Source: Dastarcus helophoroides (lineage: Eukaryota > Arthropoda > Insecta > Coleoptera > Bothrideridae). Taken from it: a DNA stretch of 64,000 nt. The notes beneath the pieces are model-generated. The model had not been told where the DNA came from. It made no database searches and worked only from the letters and a program-made list of their open reading frames with translations. Location: contig CM053326.1 of NCBI GenBank assembly GCA_028583605.1, positions 20,178,536-20,242,535 of the forward strand, in the 5' to 3' direction. The number at the start of each line of letters is the position of its first letter. Within the stretch, counting starts at the first letter, position 1. The translations under genes and the position numbers were made by a program. Positions 1-9,780 of the stretch are shown here, in pieces.

Positions 1-290
1 TTGATCACGGTTGTACCTAAATAATCCACTGTTTAGACAAAAAATATGGAATTATTGTAAATATTATACGTTTTTTCATCAAAAGGATTTACGATGTGTA
101 CTCGATAAAATGTAATAATAAAAAATGTCATGACCCTAAGAAAAGAAGAATTAAACAATTAGTTATAATTTCTTTAAACGTTTAACTCTTGAACACTCTT
201 ATTGAAAAAAATTGGCAGAGTTTATGACTTATCAGCATCATTATTTCATATCATACCTCAACAAAAGCTATAATTGATAAATTATTTAAA
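1..290. other. AT-rich DNA, no feature seen
   Basis: No coding frame, repeat match or structured element was recognised before the foldback element that begins near 291. Confidence 0.5.
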
Positions 291-483
291 AATTGAAATA
301 CAAATCGTGTCCTCTCAAACCAAGAAAGATTAAAAGACACAACAACATCTGAAGATTATAGCTTGGCTTTTGAAACGCGTTAAAGCAACATCTGTTGTGT
401 TTTTTAATTTTTCTTGGTTTCAGGGGATAAGCTTTGTATTTCAATTGTTGAAGATAACCAAGGACCAGTCCGTTCCACCAAAA
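291..483. repeat. Palindromic ribozyme-like foldback element, copy A
   Basis: The left arm (from ACAAATCGTGTCCTCTCAAA) and the right arm (CAGGGGATAAGCTTTGTATT) are near reverse complements around a short apex. The apex, 349-381, keeps the words CTGAAGA and GAAACGCGTT. The right end runs on into ACCAAGGACCAGTCCGTTCC, the reverse complement of the left end of the copies at 10921 and 63349. The element is non-coding. The core here is decayed: stem II and stem I are imperfect. Other copies lie at 10921, 12304, 15233, 16122, 17926, 33589 and 63349. Confidence 0.8.
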
Positions 484-769
484 CAAATATATATTTACTT
501 ATATCAGTTTTTTCTTTCAGCTGCAGCTTGAACTTGTGAATAGCCCCAGAAGTTTAACTTACCATTTTCTTACAATTTTATTTTAATGTCCATAGATTGT
601 TAGATTAGGTTACGTCTTTCTAATATCTAGATACATTTAGGTTTTTATTATTGTTATTAGCACAAAAACTGGTTAACGATTTTGTGTTTTATTAAAATGT
701 TTAATAAATATTAAATATATCTCAAGTATATTTCATTCTTTACCTTTACCATGCCTCAGATGGAAGAAT
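484..769. other. AT-rich DNA, no feature seen
   Basis: No gene or repeat was recognised between the foldback element and the hairpin at 770. Confidence 0.4.
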
Positions 770-842
770 TATTTAAAAATCCAGATCTCAATTCAGTTGA
801 GCCAGTAGTGCTCAACTGGATTGAGATCTGGATTTTTAAATA
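770..842. other. Near-perfect 33-bp-arm hairpin
   Basis: Positions 770-802 and 810-842 are reverse complements with one mismatch (T/C near 793), closed by a 7-nt loop, CAGTAGT. The 73-nt size and long stem resemble a miRNA precursor or a small hairpin RNA. The near-perfect pairing fits a young inverted duplication equally well. No flanking transposon ends were seen. Confidence 0.75.
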
Positions 843-1626
843 AATCAATGTAGCAAGTTAAGAAACTTCACCCTTCGCGGCAACGGCAAAAACTCTAAAA
901 TTTCTACGACTTGAAGAAATTCTTTAAGAAGAATAAAAGAAGCTGTGTGCTTGTCCTAGGTATTTATTTCATGCAATAATTTAAATTCTTTTTGCCTTCG
1001 AAATTCAATAATAAATATTTAACAGAATCTTTTTGTAAGCTGGCATGTAGTAATAGTAGAGAATGTTATGTTGAAAGAAAAATGGTTTATTGTTCTTCTT
1101 GTTTAACTGGGTTTGACAAAATTATTGAAAAAACTCTTATTTATCGCAACTTCCATGAATTCTAAGTTAAAATTTGAGGGAAGTTTGGAAATCCTCATCG
1201 TCAAAGAAATAATTAAATTGCTTCCTAAACATCATGGATTTCTGCTGATTCATTTAATAGGGGTTGCCTTCCTGTGCGAAAGAGGGCGATATATATTCTA
1301 GGGAATGAAACAATTCCTGAATGTTTCATGCACAAAATACTTCGATTGGTAAAACGTGCTTAAAAGAAAAAAATATATATTGCGTGCCTGCTTTAAAATC
1401 CACTTACCTATATCCCTAAACACTGACTGACAGGCAACGAACAGTCTAAACCGTGGAGTCTGTAAACATTAAATTTTGCACAAGAGTTCCTTATGTAATA
1501 AAAGTAAATACTAAGAAAGGATATTTGGAAAATTATGCCCTAAGAGGGCCAAATAGGAAATGAAAATGGAACTTTATCATTTTTGAAGTTAGAAATGTGT
1601 AAATTTAAAGCCTAAACCGGTGTATC
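843..1626. other. AT-rich spacer, no gene recognised
   Basis: The longest frame (1113-1301, plus) has no recognisable motif and looks like a chance reading frame. No repeat was identified before the mariner terminal repeat. Confidence 0.4.
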
Positions 1627-1628
1627 TA

Positions 1629-3212
1629 CGAGGGTAAATCAAATGTGAACAGGAATTTGTTTTTAAAAATTTATTGGTGAAAAATACATATAATTAAGTA
1701 CAAACTATTTGACAATAACTTTTTAAAAAAATTACTTTATTGAACACAACACTACATTTGGTTGGTGAGCTCTATAGTTATTACTAATAAGAACTGGCAA
1801 AAGTTAAGCTACGAACTATGATTATATTAATTTGAAATATGCTAAGAATCAAGAGGTTGCGTTAGATGTACTCCATCAGGCTCTAATCTAAACAAAACAT
1901 AAAAAGGCGATAAGGTCCTAAAACTATGCGGTCATTCCTCTTTACTTCGGTAATACGTCGAATATAATAATATATGAAAGTTATTAACTCTTTTTCTACA
2001 CAATTTCCTGATTTTGCTATGCATTTTTCCCAATGGATTAGGAGTTTTTTAATGGAATCATCATGAAAAGAAGAGAGGCGTGTTTACAGCAAATTGCGCA
2101 CAAATGTCTCAACAGCAGCATCATCATGGAATCGCTCATCTCCTACAGTACCTAGAGCTTCTTTCAGTGACCCAAATATATGATAATCGCTTGGTGATAA
2201 GTCAAGACTATAAGGAGGGTGTTCTAATGTTTCCCAAAGCATTTCCTTTAATGTTTAATGTGTTAGATTGGCTGAGTGGGGGCGGGCATTATCGTAAAGC
2301 AAAATCACGTTTTTGACCGAAAATTAGCGCTTCTTCCATCAAAATGCACGTTCTGCTTCATCCAATAGCTGGCAGTAGTAAGCAGCATTAACCATACGAC
2401 GTTCATGCAGAAAATCGACGTGCACGACTCTTTTAAAATCCCAAAACACGGTCACAAGAATCTTTCCAGCTGAGAGGCGAGTTTTTTCTTGACGGGTGCA
2501 TCTTCCCCCTTTCTTCTCCACTCCATGCTTGCTTGTTTAGATTCAGGGGTGTAATGGTGGACCTAAGTTTCATTACACGATACGTTGCAAAAAACCATCA
2601 CCTTCACGTTAAAAATGTCTAAGATGGCGCTGACAAATCTCCAGACGTTGTTGTTTCTGTTCTTCAGTCAAAAGATGAGGTACCCACCTGGCAGAAATTT
2701 TTCGAAACCCCAACTCTTCTGTAATAATGGATTGAGTACTATCAAAGCTTACCCCTATTTGAGCTGCAATTTCACCAACAGTTAAACGGCGATCACCTTC
2801 TAAAAGGCATTGAACACCGTTAATCTTGTCCGCAGTCACACTTATCCGAGAACGACGGGCATGGGGTTCATTTTTAAGTTGAGTTCGTCCTTCCTAAAAT
2901 ATGTTGTACCATTCGTACCCTTGAGTTTACTCCAAACAAGTATCCCCAAACTGTGCTTCTAGTCTACGAAGAATTTCGGCGGATTTTACACGTTCAACGG
3001 CAAGAAATTTAATAATAATGCGATGCGCAACGTGTGGATGCACCCCTTGCTCACTCATTTTATTTACAACTGACGAACGGCTAGAACGGAATTCGCTTGA
3101 GCCCAGGAAGTCACGTGATATCCCCACCTAACATGTCTAAGAGTATGCGCACACTCCTGATGCCCTTATGGCGACATGATAGAAATTCGGTTTCATATTT
3201 GATTTACCCTCG
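1629..3212 (-). mobile_element. mariner transposon, 1.58 kb, TA target duplication
   Basis: The terminal inverted repeats are CGAGGGTAAATCAAAT at the left end and ATTTGATTTACCCTCG at the right, a perfect 16-bp pair. TA flanks both ends (1627-1628 and 3213-3214). The transposase is encoded on the minus strand and is broken by stops and frameshifts, so the copy is not autonomous. A partial second copy of the same family lies at 5842-6470. Confidence 0.93.
1950..3058 (-). pseudogene. mariner transposase, degenerate
   Basis: This encoded the DDE transposase that cuts and pastes the element between TA sites. On the minus strand the product begins MSEQGVHPHVAHR. A helix-turn-helix DNA-binding region follows (RRLTVGEIAAQIGVS), then the conserved linker (SARWVPHLLTEEQKQQ), the first catalytic block (NET.VHHYTPESK, about 2550) and the C-terminal HERRMVNAAYYCQLLDEAE block. 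The first catalytic position, normally Asp in TGDETWV, is Asn here, and a stop replaces the Trp three residues later. Several frameshifts separate the fragments. The start was chosen at the Met before SEQGVHPHV, which fits a mariner N-terminus. The family assignment is firm; the exact 3' end is uncertain. Confidence 0.9.
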
Positions 3213-3214
3213 TA

Positions 3215-4060
3215 GCTTGGCAAGGTATAAGGTTAAAAAATTTTTTGATTCAAAATACTTAGCGTTTAAAAATTGATCTGTGCTAAATCCGCGAGATTAT
3301 TTAACAGAAAGGATTTTTCTAAACTTAAATTTTATTTTCGCCTGTCACTCCCGGTTCCTTGTACTGTTGATATGGAAAACATCGCTCCCGCAACAAGCAA
3401 TATTTTCCTCCGTTAATAGCACCAGGTATGCGTTTAATTTCGACATGATGTATTCAAATGTTGGTTCATTGAGGATTTTCCGAGTGCAGATAGCTGAAAA
3501 TAGCTGACCTATATAACCTCGAAAGCGTGACTGGGGTATGACGTCATTGGCGTTGTCATGCCGACGGGTTAACGGCAAGCTTTAGATTGACACCTTTGTC
3601 TCCTGCCTCGGTGGTCCAGAAACAAATTTTCATTGCAATGTTAATTAAACTCGGTTATATATTATTTAGTCTGAATGTAACGTATTAACTGCGAACGTGA
3701 CACAAAGAAGGGGTAAACGGTGGTGAGCCCAGTTAAAAACGTACTGAAAAATTCCAGAACATATTACGTTCGCACGGCTAGTTTTTAAATTAAAGCTACA
3801 ACCAATTAGGTCCTTTTGAAGCAATTGAAAAAGTTTGAGAAGTACTGCATACGCTAAGAGGAATATTTCTTTTGATAGGTTTCTCTTAAAAAATTTTCTA
3901 ACGTATACTGCAAAAATTAATCGATCAAATATCAACTGTAGTCCAATAAGAGTTGTTGCTTTACGTTGTATTTTAACAGTCAAGGAGAAGAGGAGGCTTA
4001 GTGTAAATGAATCTCAAATATATGAAATCCGGCGCATCCGCCTAATATGCTATTCTAATA
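3215..4060. other. Intergenic stretch with GC-richer, CRE-containing island
   Basis: Composition rises around 3340-3640. A perfect CRE octamer TGACGTCA lies at 3539-3546, next to TTGTCATGCCGACGGG. Frames of 75-119 codons on both strands overlap one another here, but none has a recognisable domain or splice context. I see no gene that I can support. Confidence 0.4.
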
Positions 4061-4384
4061 TACGGTGTGGAACAGCCAAATGGAATAAATTCCGTTTCTC
4101 ACAATCAGTTATTCTACAAATTTATGAAAAATCTCGAGAAACATCAATTTTAGATTATAAAATTTCATCCCTAGATGTAACCCTCTTCGAGTGACATTTG
4201 CAACCCCGAAATTTTAAACCGAAAGTAGGCGCTTGTTAAACATCATTTGCAAGGTATTTTCATTCCCTATTAAAAAATGTCATGGTTGCCACATTTATTT
4301 CATAAATTAACAGTAAAAACTTTTCAACAACAAAATATTAATCTAATAATTTCATTTAATAAAACAAAAACCAAATCATACTTC

Positions 4385-5028
4385 ATGTAGGAGATATTCA
4401 AAATGGGCACCTTCAACATTTTGGCAGCATCCTAATCGTGAATAAAAATATCTCCTGCATTATTCAACGTCTCTGGTGTCACTGACGCAATCGCAAGCGT
4501 TATTCTTGCTCGTAAGTCAGCTACGTCGCGGGGTTTGGTTTTATAATCTATACTTTTCATATAGCCCCATAAAAAAGTCCAGAGGCGTCAGGTCTGGTCA
4601 TCGTGGTGGTCATTCTAACGTACCTAGTCTCCCTATCCACCGATTTGGAAATGTAAAATCAAGATATCGCCGGACATTAACTTGGTAGTGTGGTGGTGCT
4701 CCATCTTGCTGGAACCATATTAAATTAGCTGGATCGTGTGAATTTTCTTGAGCTGGATTTAAGTTTACCAAAGCTGGTACAATGTTATTTTGGAGCAATG
4801 CTAAATAATTATCTCCATTTAAATTTCCATCAATGAAAAATGGACCAATGACATGATCTCCAATAATCTCTGCCCAAACATTAACTTTTTCAGGGTTCTG
4901 TGTATGGAATTCTCTGATCCAGTGGGGCTTTTTACTAGCCCAATAGCGACAATTTTGACGATTTACATGACCGTGAAAAGTAAAAATGGACTCATTAGAA
5001 AATAATATGTTTTCAATTTGGATGACAT
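4385..5028 (-). pseudogene. DD41D transposase, C-terminal catalytic half
   Basis: Read on the minus strand, the first catalytic block is FSNESIFTFHGHVNRQNCRYW, in which the usual Asp (FSDE) is Asn. ASKKPHWIREFHTQNP and NVWAEIIGDHVIGPFFIDGN follow. The second Asp is in WFQQDGAPPHY and the third is in PDLTPLDFF, 41 residues later by my count. The C-terminal tail PRDVADLRARITLAIASVTP is typical of insect members of this IS630-like group. Two stops lie between the second and third Asp (near 4600). The N-terminal half is at 8137-8571. The combination of a lost catalytic Asp and stops means it is inactive. Confidence 0.9.
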
Positions 5029-5409
5029 TACAGTGTAATCTCCCTTAGCGGACACCTCTAATTAAGCGGACACTTTTTATCGTCCGGAATTGTATCATAG
5101 AAAATTCCATACAATAGAACCTCTGTTAAGGAACATGCCAATGTTCTTTCTTAACCGGACACCACAAAATTATACGCAATGTTTCATTGACAGGATATTT
5201 CACCCAAATATATCGAAAGGAAAAAGTAAATTCGCCAAAGGATATCTTTAACGTAAACCAGTTCTCCATCGAAGCTTCACTTGAAGAATAGAAAATTAGT
5301 TACATATTTTTATTTTAAAATAAATGAATAGGAATCAAAAATAGTTTTATTTTGCAGCTAAATTTCAAGTTTTTTTTTTCGAAGCAATCGAGTTTTTTTA
5401 GGAATTTTG

Positions 5410-5837
5410 ACTATTTTTTCATAATTTCCAATTTGATATTTTAATTTTTTTTATTTAAATTTTAACTTGAAAGAGGAAAATTACAAATAAAAAAAACTAA
5501 ATTTCTAATCTAAATGAAAACTATGAAAAAACACTAATCTAATTTGCAAATTAACAAAATTTCCACCTCATTTTTCATAAAAAAATTGAGGTCAAATATT
5601 AAGATATGTTATAAAAATTTCGTATTTAAACAAAATTTTTAATTCCATTCCTGCTGACTGGTATTTTCTTTGCCAGTTGCTTCTGTCAGAATTATTTCAG
5701 TAGACAAATGTAGAGCGAAAAAAATTTTAAATCATTTTTATTTCTGACGACGGGTAGAAAGGTGAACTGCTCGAAACGTTAAATTTAATTATCTTTTATT
5801 TTTATCGTTAATTCTTACAATAGTTTTTAAGTGTTTT
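5410..5837 (+). repeat. Direct repeat unit 1 carrying a hammerhead-like core (retrozyme- or Penelope-LTR-like)
   Basis: About 428 bp, matching 6471-6892 with few differences (shared start ACTATTTTTTCATAATTTCC, shared end TTAAGTGTTTT). It holds the structured motif at 5740-5784. Short retroelement units with one hammerhead motif each are known as retrozymes, and the pseudo-LTRs of Penelope-like elements have a similar design. Which of these applies here is inference. A shorter relative of the 3' part lies near 17110-17165. Confidence 0.6.
5740..5784 (+). ncRNA. Hammerhead-ribozyme-like motif, family 2, copy 1
   Basis: Stem I is ATTT (5740-5743) with AAAT (5781-5784). The core word CTGACGA (5744-5750) fits CUGANGA. 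Stem II is GGGTAG (5752-5757) with CTGCTC (5767-5772), six pairs including two G-U. GAAAC and then GTT (5778-5780, cleavage expected after the second U) follow. Two departures from the textbook fold: one extra base (C5751) between the core and stem II, and a stem III (AC/GU) with no loop, which would need a dimer. No activity is shown. Confidence 0.5.
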
Positions 5838-5841
5838 AAAA

Positions 5842-6470
5842 TAATCGCATGGTGATAAGCCGAGACTATAAGGAGGGCGTTCTAATGTTGTCCAAAGCAT
5901 TTCCTTTAATGTTTAATGTGTCAGATTGGCTGAGTGGGGACGGGATTGTCGTAAAGCAAAATAACGTTTCTGACCGAAAATTCGCGCCTCTTCCGTCGAT
6001 ATGCATGTTCTGCTTCATCCAATAGCTGGCAGTAGTAAGCAGCATTAATCATACGACGTTCATGCAGAAAATCGACGTGCACAACTCCTTTCAAATCCCA
6101 AAACACTGTCACAAGAACCTTTCCAACTGAAAGGCGAGTTTTTTCTTGACAGGTGTATCTTCCCCCTTTCTTCTCCACTCCATGCTTGTTTAGATTCAGG
6201 GGTGTAATGGTGGACCCAAGTCTCATTACACGTAACGATATGTTGCAAAAAACCATCACCTTCACGTTGAAAACGTCCAAGATGGCGTTGACAAATCTCC
6301 AGACGTTGTTTCTGTTCTTCAGTCAATAGACTAGGTACCCACCTGGCAGAAATTTTTTAAAACCCCAACTCTTTTGTAATGATGGATTAAGCACTACCAA
6401 AGCTTATCCCTATCTGAGCCGCAATTTCACCAACAGTTAAGCGGCGATCACCTTCCAAAAAGGATTGAAC
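5842..6470 (-). pseudogene. mariner transposase fragment, second copy, no TIRs
   Basis: This segment matches about 2182-2817 of the mariner at 1629-3212 but lacks both element ends, so it did not arrive by a simple transposition. On the minus strand it reads TEEQKQRLEICQRHLGRF, then VTCNETWVHHYTPESKQAW, then a frame change into GVEKKGGRYTCQEKTRLSVG and LHERRMINAAYYCQLLDEAE. The first catalytic Asp is again Asn (TCNETW), as in the other copy. It lies exactly between the two 0.42 kb direct repeats, which suggests it was captured during replication or recombination of that repeat. It is less decayed than the first copy in the catalytic block. Confidence 0.88.
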
Positions 6471-6892
6471 ACTATTTTTTCATAATTTCCAATTAATTTT
6501 TTTTAAATTTAAATTTTAACTTGAAAGAGGAAAATTACAATTAAAAAAAAACTAAATTTCTAATCAAAATAAAAACTATGAAAAAAACTAATGTAATTTG
6601 CAAACTAACAAAATTTCCACCTCATTTTTCATAAAAAAATTGAGGTCAAATATTAAGATATGTTATAAAAATTTCGTATTTAAACAAAATTTTTAATTCC
6701 ATTCCTGCTGACCGGCATTTTCTTTGCCACTTGCTTCTGTCAGAATTATTTCAGTAGACAAATGTAGAGCGAAAAAAATTTTAAATCATTTTTATTTCTG
6801 ACGACGGGCAGAGAAGTGAACTGCCCGAAACGTTAAATTTAATTATCATTTATTTTTATCGTTAACTTTTACAATGGCTTTTAAGTGTTTTC
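6471..6892 (+). repeat. Direct repeat unit 2 carrying a hammerhead-like core
   Basis: Second copy of the unit at 5410-5837, in the same orientation, starting about 1,061 bp downstream. The two share the segment from ACTATTTTTTCATAATTTCC to TTAAGTGTTTT, including GACGACGGG...CGAAACGTT. Sequence beyond its end (CACAAACAGCGATTGACAA, 6910 onward) recurs at 17170, so the parent element extended past this unit. Confidence 0.65.
6794..6838 (+). ncRNA. Hammerhead-ribozyme-like motif, family 2, copy 2
   Basis: Stem I is ATTT (6794-6797) with AAAT (6835-6838). The core is CTGACGA (6798-6804). Stem II is GGGCAG (6806-6811) with CTGCCC (6821-6826), six Watson-Crick pairs. GAAAC and GTT follow. Compared with copy 1, stem II differs at two positions (GGGTAG/CTGCTC against GGGCAG/CTGCCC). 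Both forms stay fully paired, one through G-U wobbles, which supports a real helix. The extra C6805 and the loopless stem III are the same caveats. Confidence 0.52.
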
Positions 6893-7140
6893 TAGTGAGT
6901 GTTAAGTCACAAACAGCGATTGACAAACTAAGATCTAACGCAATCGCTGTTTGGGGCAATCTAAAGATTGCCATTCCTTAACAAAAAAAGAGATAACTGA
7001 AAATTTAGACGTCTGTAAGAAGAAACTTCGCAAAGACGTTACAGAGAATATCAACATTTTTAAGTTCAGAAATATTTCCACTTCCAAGATTTTCTCAACT
7101 TTCGGTGTCAAAACTCGAATTTCTTTGGAAGTTTGAATTT
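6893..7140 (+). repeat. Dispersed repeat segment shared with 17155-17300 and 9345-9425
   Basis: CACAAACAGCGATTGACAA and GCCATTCCTTAAC recur, diverged, at 17170-17240; the CAATCCTTAAC part also recurs at 9355. It follows the hammerhead-bearing unit directly, and the 17.1 kb copy has the same order, so it is probably the next part of the same retroelement. The short frame 6951-7136 (rich in Lys) has no recognised domain. Confidence 0.5.
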
Positions 7141-8000
7141 TTGTTTTCAGTTTGAAGTTTAAGCATGAAATCTTAAATTTTTTTATAAATTTTAGTTTGA
7201 AATCGAAATTTAAAAGAAAAATATCAAATTTTTGAATAAATAAATCCTAATTCCGAATGAAAAAGTCATAATTTTGAAAAAACTTTTATCTATTTTAAAA
7301 AATTTCCAACATTTCGAGTTTGTCCTCACGACTGGAACTTAAACTCTAATTTCGAGAAATATTTTGAAAATTCAATTTTAGATTCCAAAATTTTCGCTTC
7401 AGTTTATAAATTGACGCTTTAATTAAAATCAAAATTTTCAGAAAACATATTTTAATGTTCACTTTGAGGAAAAATTTCAACTTTAAAGACCAAATATCTG
7501 AAGAACACTTTTTAGAAAACTCCAATAATCGTCCTTCAGCATTTTTTCTGGATTTGGATTTTATTCACAAATTTTTGACCTCGAGTCACATTTAAGAAAA
7601 CAATTAGAAATGTAAAGATTTAACCGAAAATTTTGAAAAATGTGAAGTTATATAAAAAAACAATAGACATTTTGTAATATTGATTGTTTTATAAAAATTT
7701 TGATTTGAACATTCGAAGTTTTGAGGGAAAAAGTTATAAATTTCAGATTGAACTTGTGACAGCCTTTTTTTAACATTTTGACTTTTTTTACACGTTCTAG
7801 TAATTTCACAATTTTTACCCTTTTCTCAAAATTTTGATTTTAAAGTGTACAACTTTAAAAATGTTAAGTATTAATTTGAAATTTCGTCTGCTTTGTCGCA
7901 ATTTCGAGTTTTCTTCGGACTATAAACTTTAAACTTTAAATCACCAAATTTGAACATGAAGTAAAAAAAAAAGAAATTCAAAGTTCCAAGACATTTTCTG
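7141..8000. repeat. Decayed AAATTTCGA/AAATTTTGA-type sequence
   Basis: Irregular recurrences of words such as AAATTTTGA, TTTCGAGTTT and AACTTTAAA on both strands, without a stable period. The same texture fills much of the window. No coding sequence was seen. Confidence 0.5.
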
Positions 8001-8136
8001 ATGTCCGATATCTAAAAAAATGGAAATAATAAGTAAGCAAACAAATTGTGGTTACCAGGTCTCATGAACGGACACCTCCGACATGCGGAAATATTTTGGT
8101 AGTCCCGAAGGTGTCTGCTTAAAAGAGATTTCACTA

Positions 8137-8571
8137 TATTATCTAATCTTTGCATCATTTGGTCACAAAAATGAGTTTTTCTATCAAAATTGTCATCACT
8201 GAGCTCTTGACATGGTGTCAGTTTATAAGTATGCATTTTATTTTCTTTTAGTACACGAATAATCGAGGAATAACTAACGTTCAGTGCTGCAGCTACTTGT
8301 CGACTTAAAGAATGTGGATTTTTTGAAACCTACTCATTATTTTCAATTTGGTATCATTAGTTAATGCATTGGAGGGTTCTCCATTTCAGCTTTTCTATAT
8401 GTCCATGTTTGTGAAAATACTTCTCGATTTTTCTAATATACCTTGGGATATAGGCGGTAAATCAGGAATTTTTTGTTGAAATAGACGAGCGACTTCGGTC
8501 TGTAATCTGCTCTCTCTTCATAACCGTCATTGTAAAATTACTATTTCATGCATTTCTGTTAAATGACCCAT
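8137..8571 (-). pseudogene. DD41D transposase, N-terminal half
   Basis: On the minus strand the frame starts near a Met at 8571 (MGHLTEMHEI). It passes through a frameshift and a stop, then reads a helix-turn-helix-like stretch (SRQVAAALNVSYSSIIRVLK) and KTHFCDQMMQRLDN. The frame is cut at 8137 by the pogo-like insertion. Deleting the insertion and one TA joins it in frame to the C-terminal half that begins at 5028, so this was one open frame when the insertion occurred. The family acts as a DDE transposase. The frameshift near 8530 and the stop in the HTH-side region show later decay. Confidence 0.85.
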
Positions 8572-8960
8572 TTTAAATTTTCAAAATGTGCAAAAAGATA
8601 ACTGAAGCACGATACTGAGCACCGTTTAATTCCCTGGCAGTTTTAAGAAAGTTGCTGGTATGTTTTTGACAAAAAGTACAATTGACTATAACAAAGTTGA
8701 TAAGTTTTTATGTTTTCTTTTTTACAAAATCAAAAAAGGATATCGAAATTGTTTTTGGTCCCTTTATGAATATCGAGGACAAACCCAATGAGCCGCTATT
8801 ATTATTATAGAAAATTTTATCTAATTGATAATTTTTTTTATTGTTTATTTGTTAAACAAATGTACTAACCATAACATTTTTGAATAGAGAATAAAAAGAT
8901 CTATCAAATGAGGTATACCAAGCCCCTACTTCCAATTAAAAAAATGTAGATGTTAAAACG
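8572..8960. other. 5' flank and inner TIR side of the DD41D element
   Basis: Non-coding DNA between the transposase start and the right inverted repeat. No separate feature was recognised. Confidence 0.5.
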
Positions 8961-9239
8961 GTAACTTAAAGAGAGTTGCATCTAGGGATGAAGTTTTTGC
9001 TATACAGGATGTCATCTTATAATCTAAAATTGACCTGTCTCGAGATTTTTTATAAATATGTGCAATAACTGAGATATTGAATTTATTCCATTTGATTGTC
9101 CCATACTGTATGTATGTTACATATGTTAAATTTCAAGACGAGCTTTCGGTTATGTTCTGGAAGTTTCGAGTTAAAAGTAAAAATTTGTATATTCTCTGTA
9201 TCTTAGTTGCGAAGTAGTCTTATTTTCATTTATGTTTTG

Positions 9240-9425
9240 TTAGCTTTTCCTTCGCCAGTTATTCCTTTCATAATTTTAGATTTTTAGTAAATTTCAGAAG
9301 GTTGCGCCTTCCACAATTCTAGATTTTCACTAACTTTCGCTCTATAAGAGATTGCCAATCCTTAACAAAAAGTTATTAAAAATCTAAAATTGCGGAAGGA
9401 GTAACTGGTGAAGAAAAAGCCAATT
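9240..9425. repeat. Foldback element (about 186 bp)
   Basis: The left arm (TTTTCCTTCGCCAGTTATTC...ATTTTAGATTTTTAGTAA) pairs with the right arm (TTATTAAAAATCTAAAATTG...AGTAACTGGTGAAGAAAAAG). The middle holds another inverted copy (CCTTCCACAATTCTAGATTTT). The right arm recurs at 17240-17300 (GTGGAAGGAGCAGCTGGCGA). Confidence 0.7.
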
Positions 9426-9429
9426 AAAC

Positions 9430-9780
9430 ATGAATAAAAATAAAAATTTGTAGTTGAAAATGTCGAAAAGGAGCCAAAAATTTAACTGCCAGCTCTAAAA
9501 TTTAGTTCACCAACAATTTTTGAATTCTTTTTCGAAGAAAAAAGTGTCCAAAAGTAACACAAAAATGTTGACACTTTATAAAAAGTTAATTTTTTTGGTT
9601 TAAACTTTTGCATAGTATTTTCGAATCCCTTTCAAAAAAAAAAGATCGAAATCCAGACAAAACATCAAAATAATTTAGTTTAATCTTGAGATTTAAAGTC
9701 CTCGAATAGAAACTAGCCTTTGGTTTTACTACTGATTTTATAATTATGGATACCTTCTAAATAATAGGACATTTAACCAG
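9430..9780. other. AT-rich spacer
   Basis: No gene or clear repeat recognised. Confidence 0.4.

Larger units (their letters stand above)
5031..8136. mobile_element. pogo/Tigger-like non-autonomous element, TA target duplication
   Basis: The left end CAGTGTAATCTCCCTTAGCG (continuing GACACC) and the reverse complement of the right end, TAGTGAAATCTCTTTTAAGC (continuing AGACACC), match the style of Tigger/pogo termini (CAGT...CTCT.TTAAGCGGACACC). TA flanks both sides (5029-5030 and 8137-8138). No pogo transposase is visible inside. The interior is made of other repeats: two 0.42 kb direct repeats, a mariner fragment and decayed AT-rich sequence. A second TIR-like motif, ACCTCTGTTAAGG...TTAACCGGACACC, lies near 5120-5165. 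Confidence 0.8.
4063..9108 (-). mobile_element. Tc1/mariner-like DD41D transposon with long TIRs, split by a pogo-like insertion
   Basis: The ends CGGTGTGGAACAGCCAAATGG (left) and, reading inward from the right, CAGTATGGGACAATCAAATGG are followed by about 130-150 bp of inverted similarity (4063-4190 against 9108-8960, with an indel near 9000). TA flanks both sides (4061-4062 and 9109-9110). Removing the 5031-8136 insertion and one TA leaves an element of about 1.94 kb with a single minus-strand transposase. Confidence 0.88.

Noticed and set aside
3666..4194. Overlapping frames of 105 and 119 codons on opposite strands
   Set aside because: No recognisable motif and no splice sites of quality; the plus frame runs into the TIR of the DD41D transposon.
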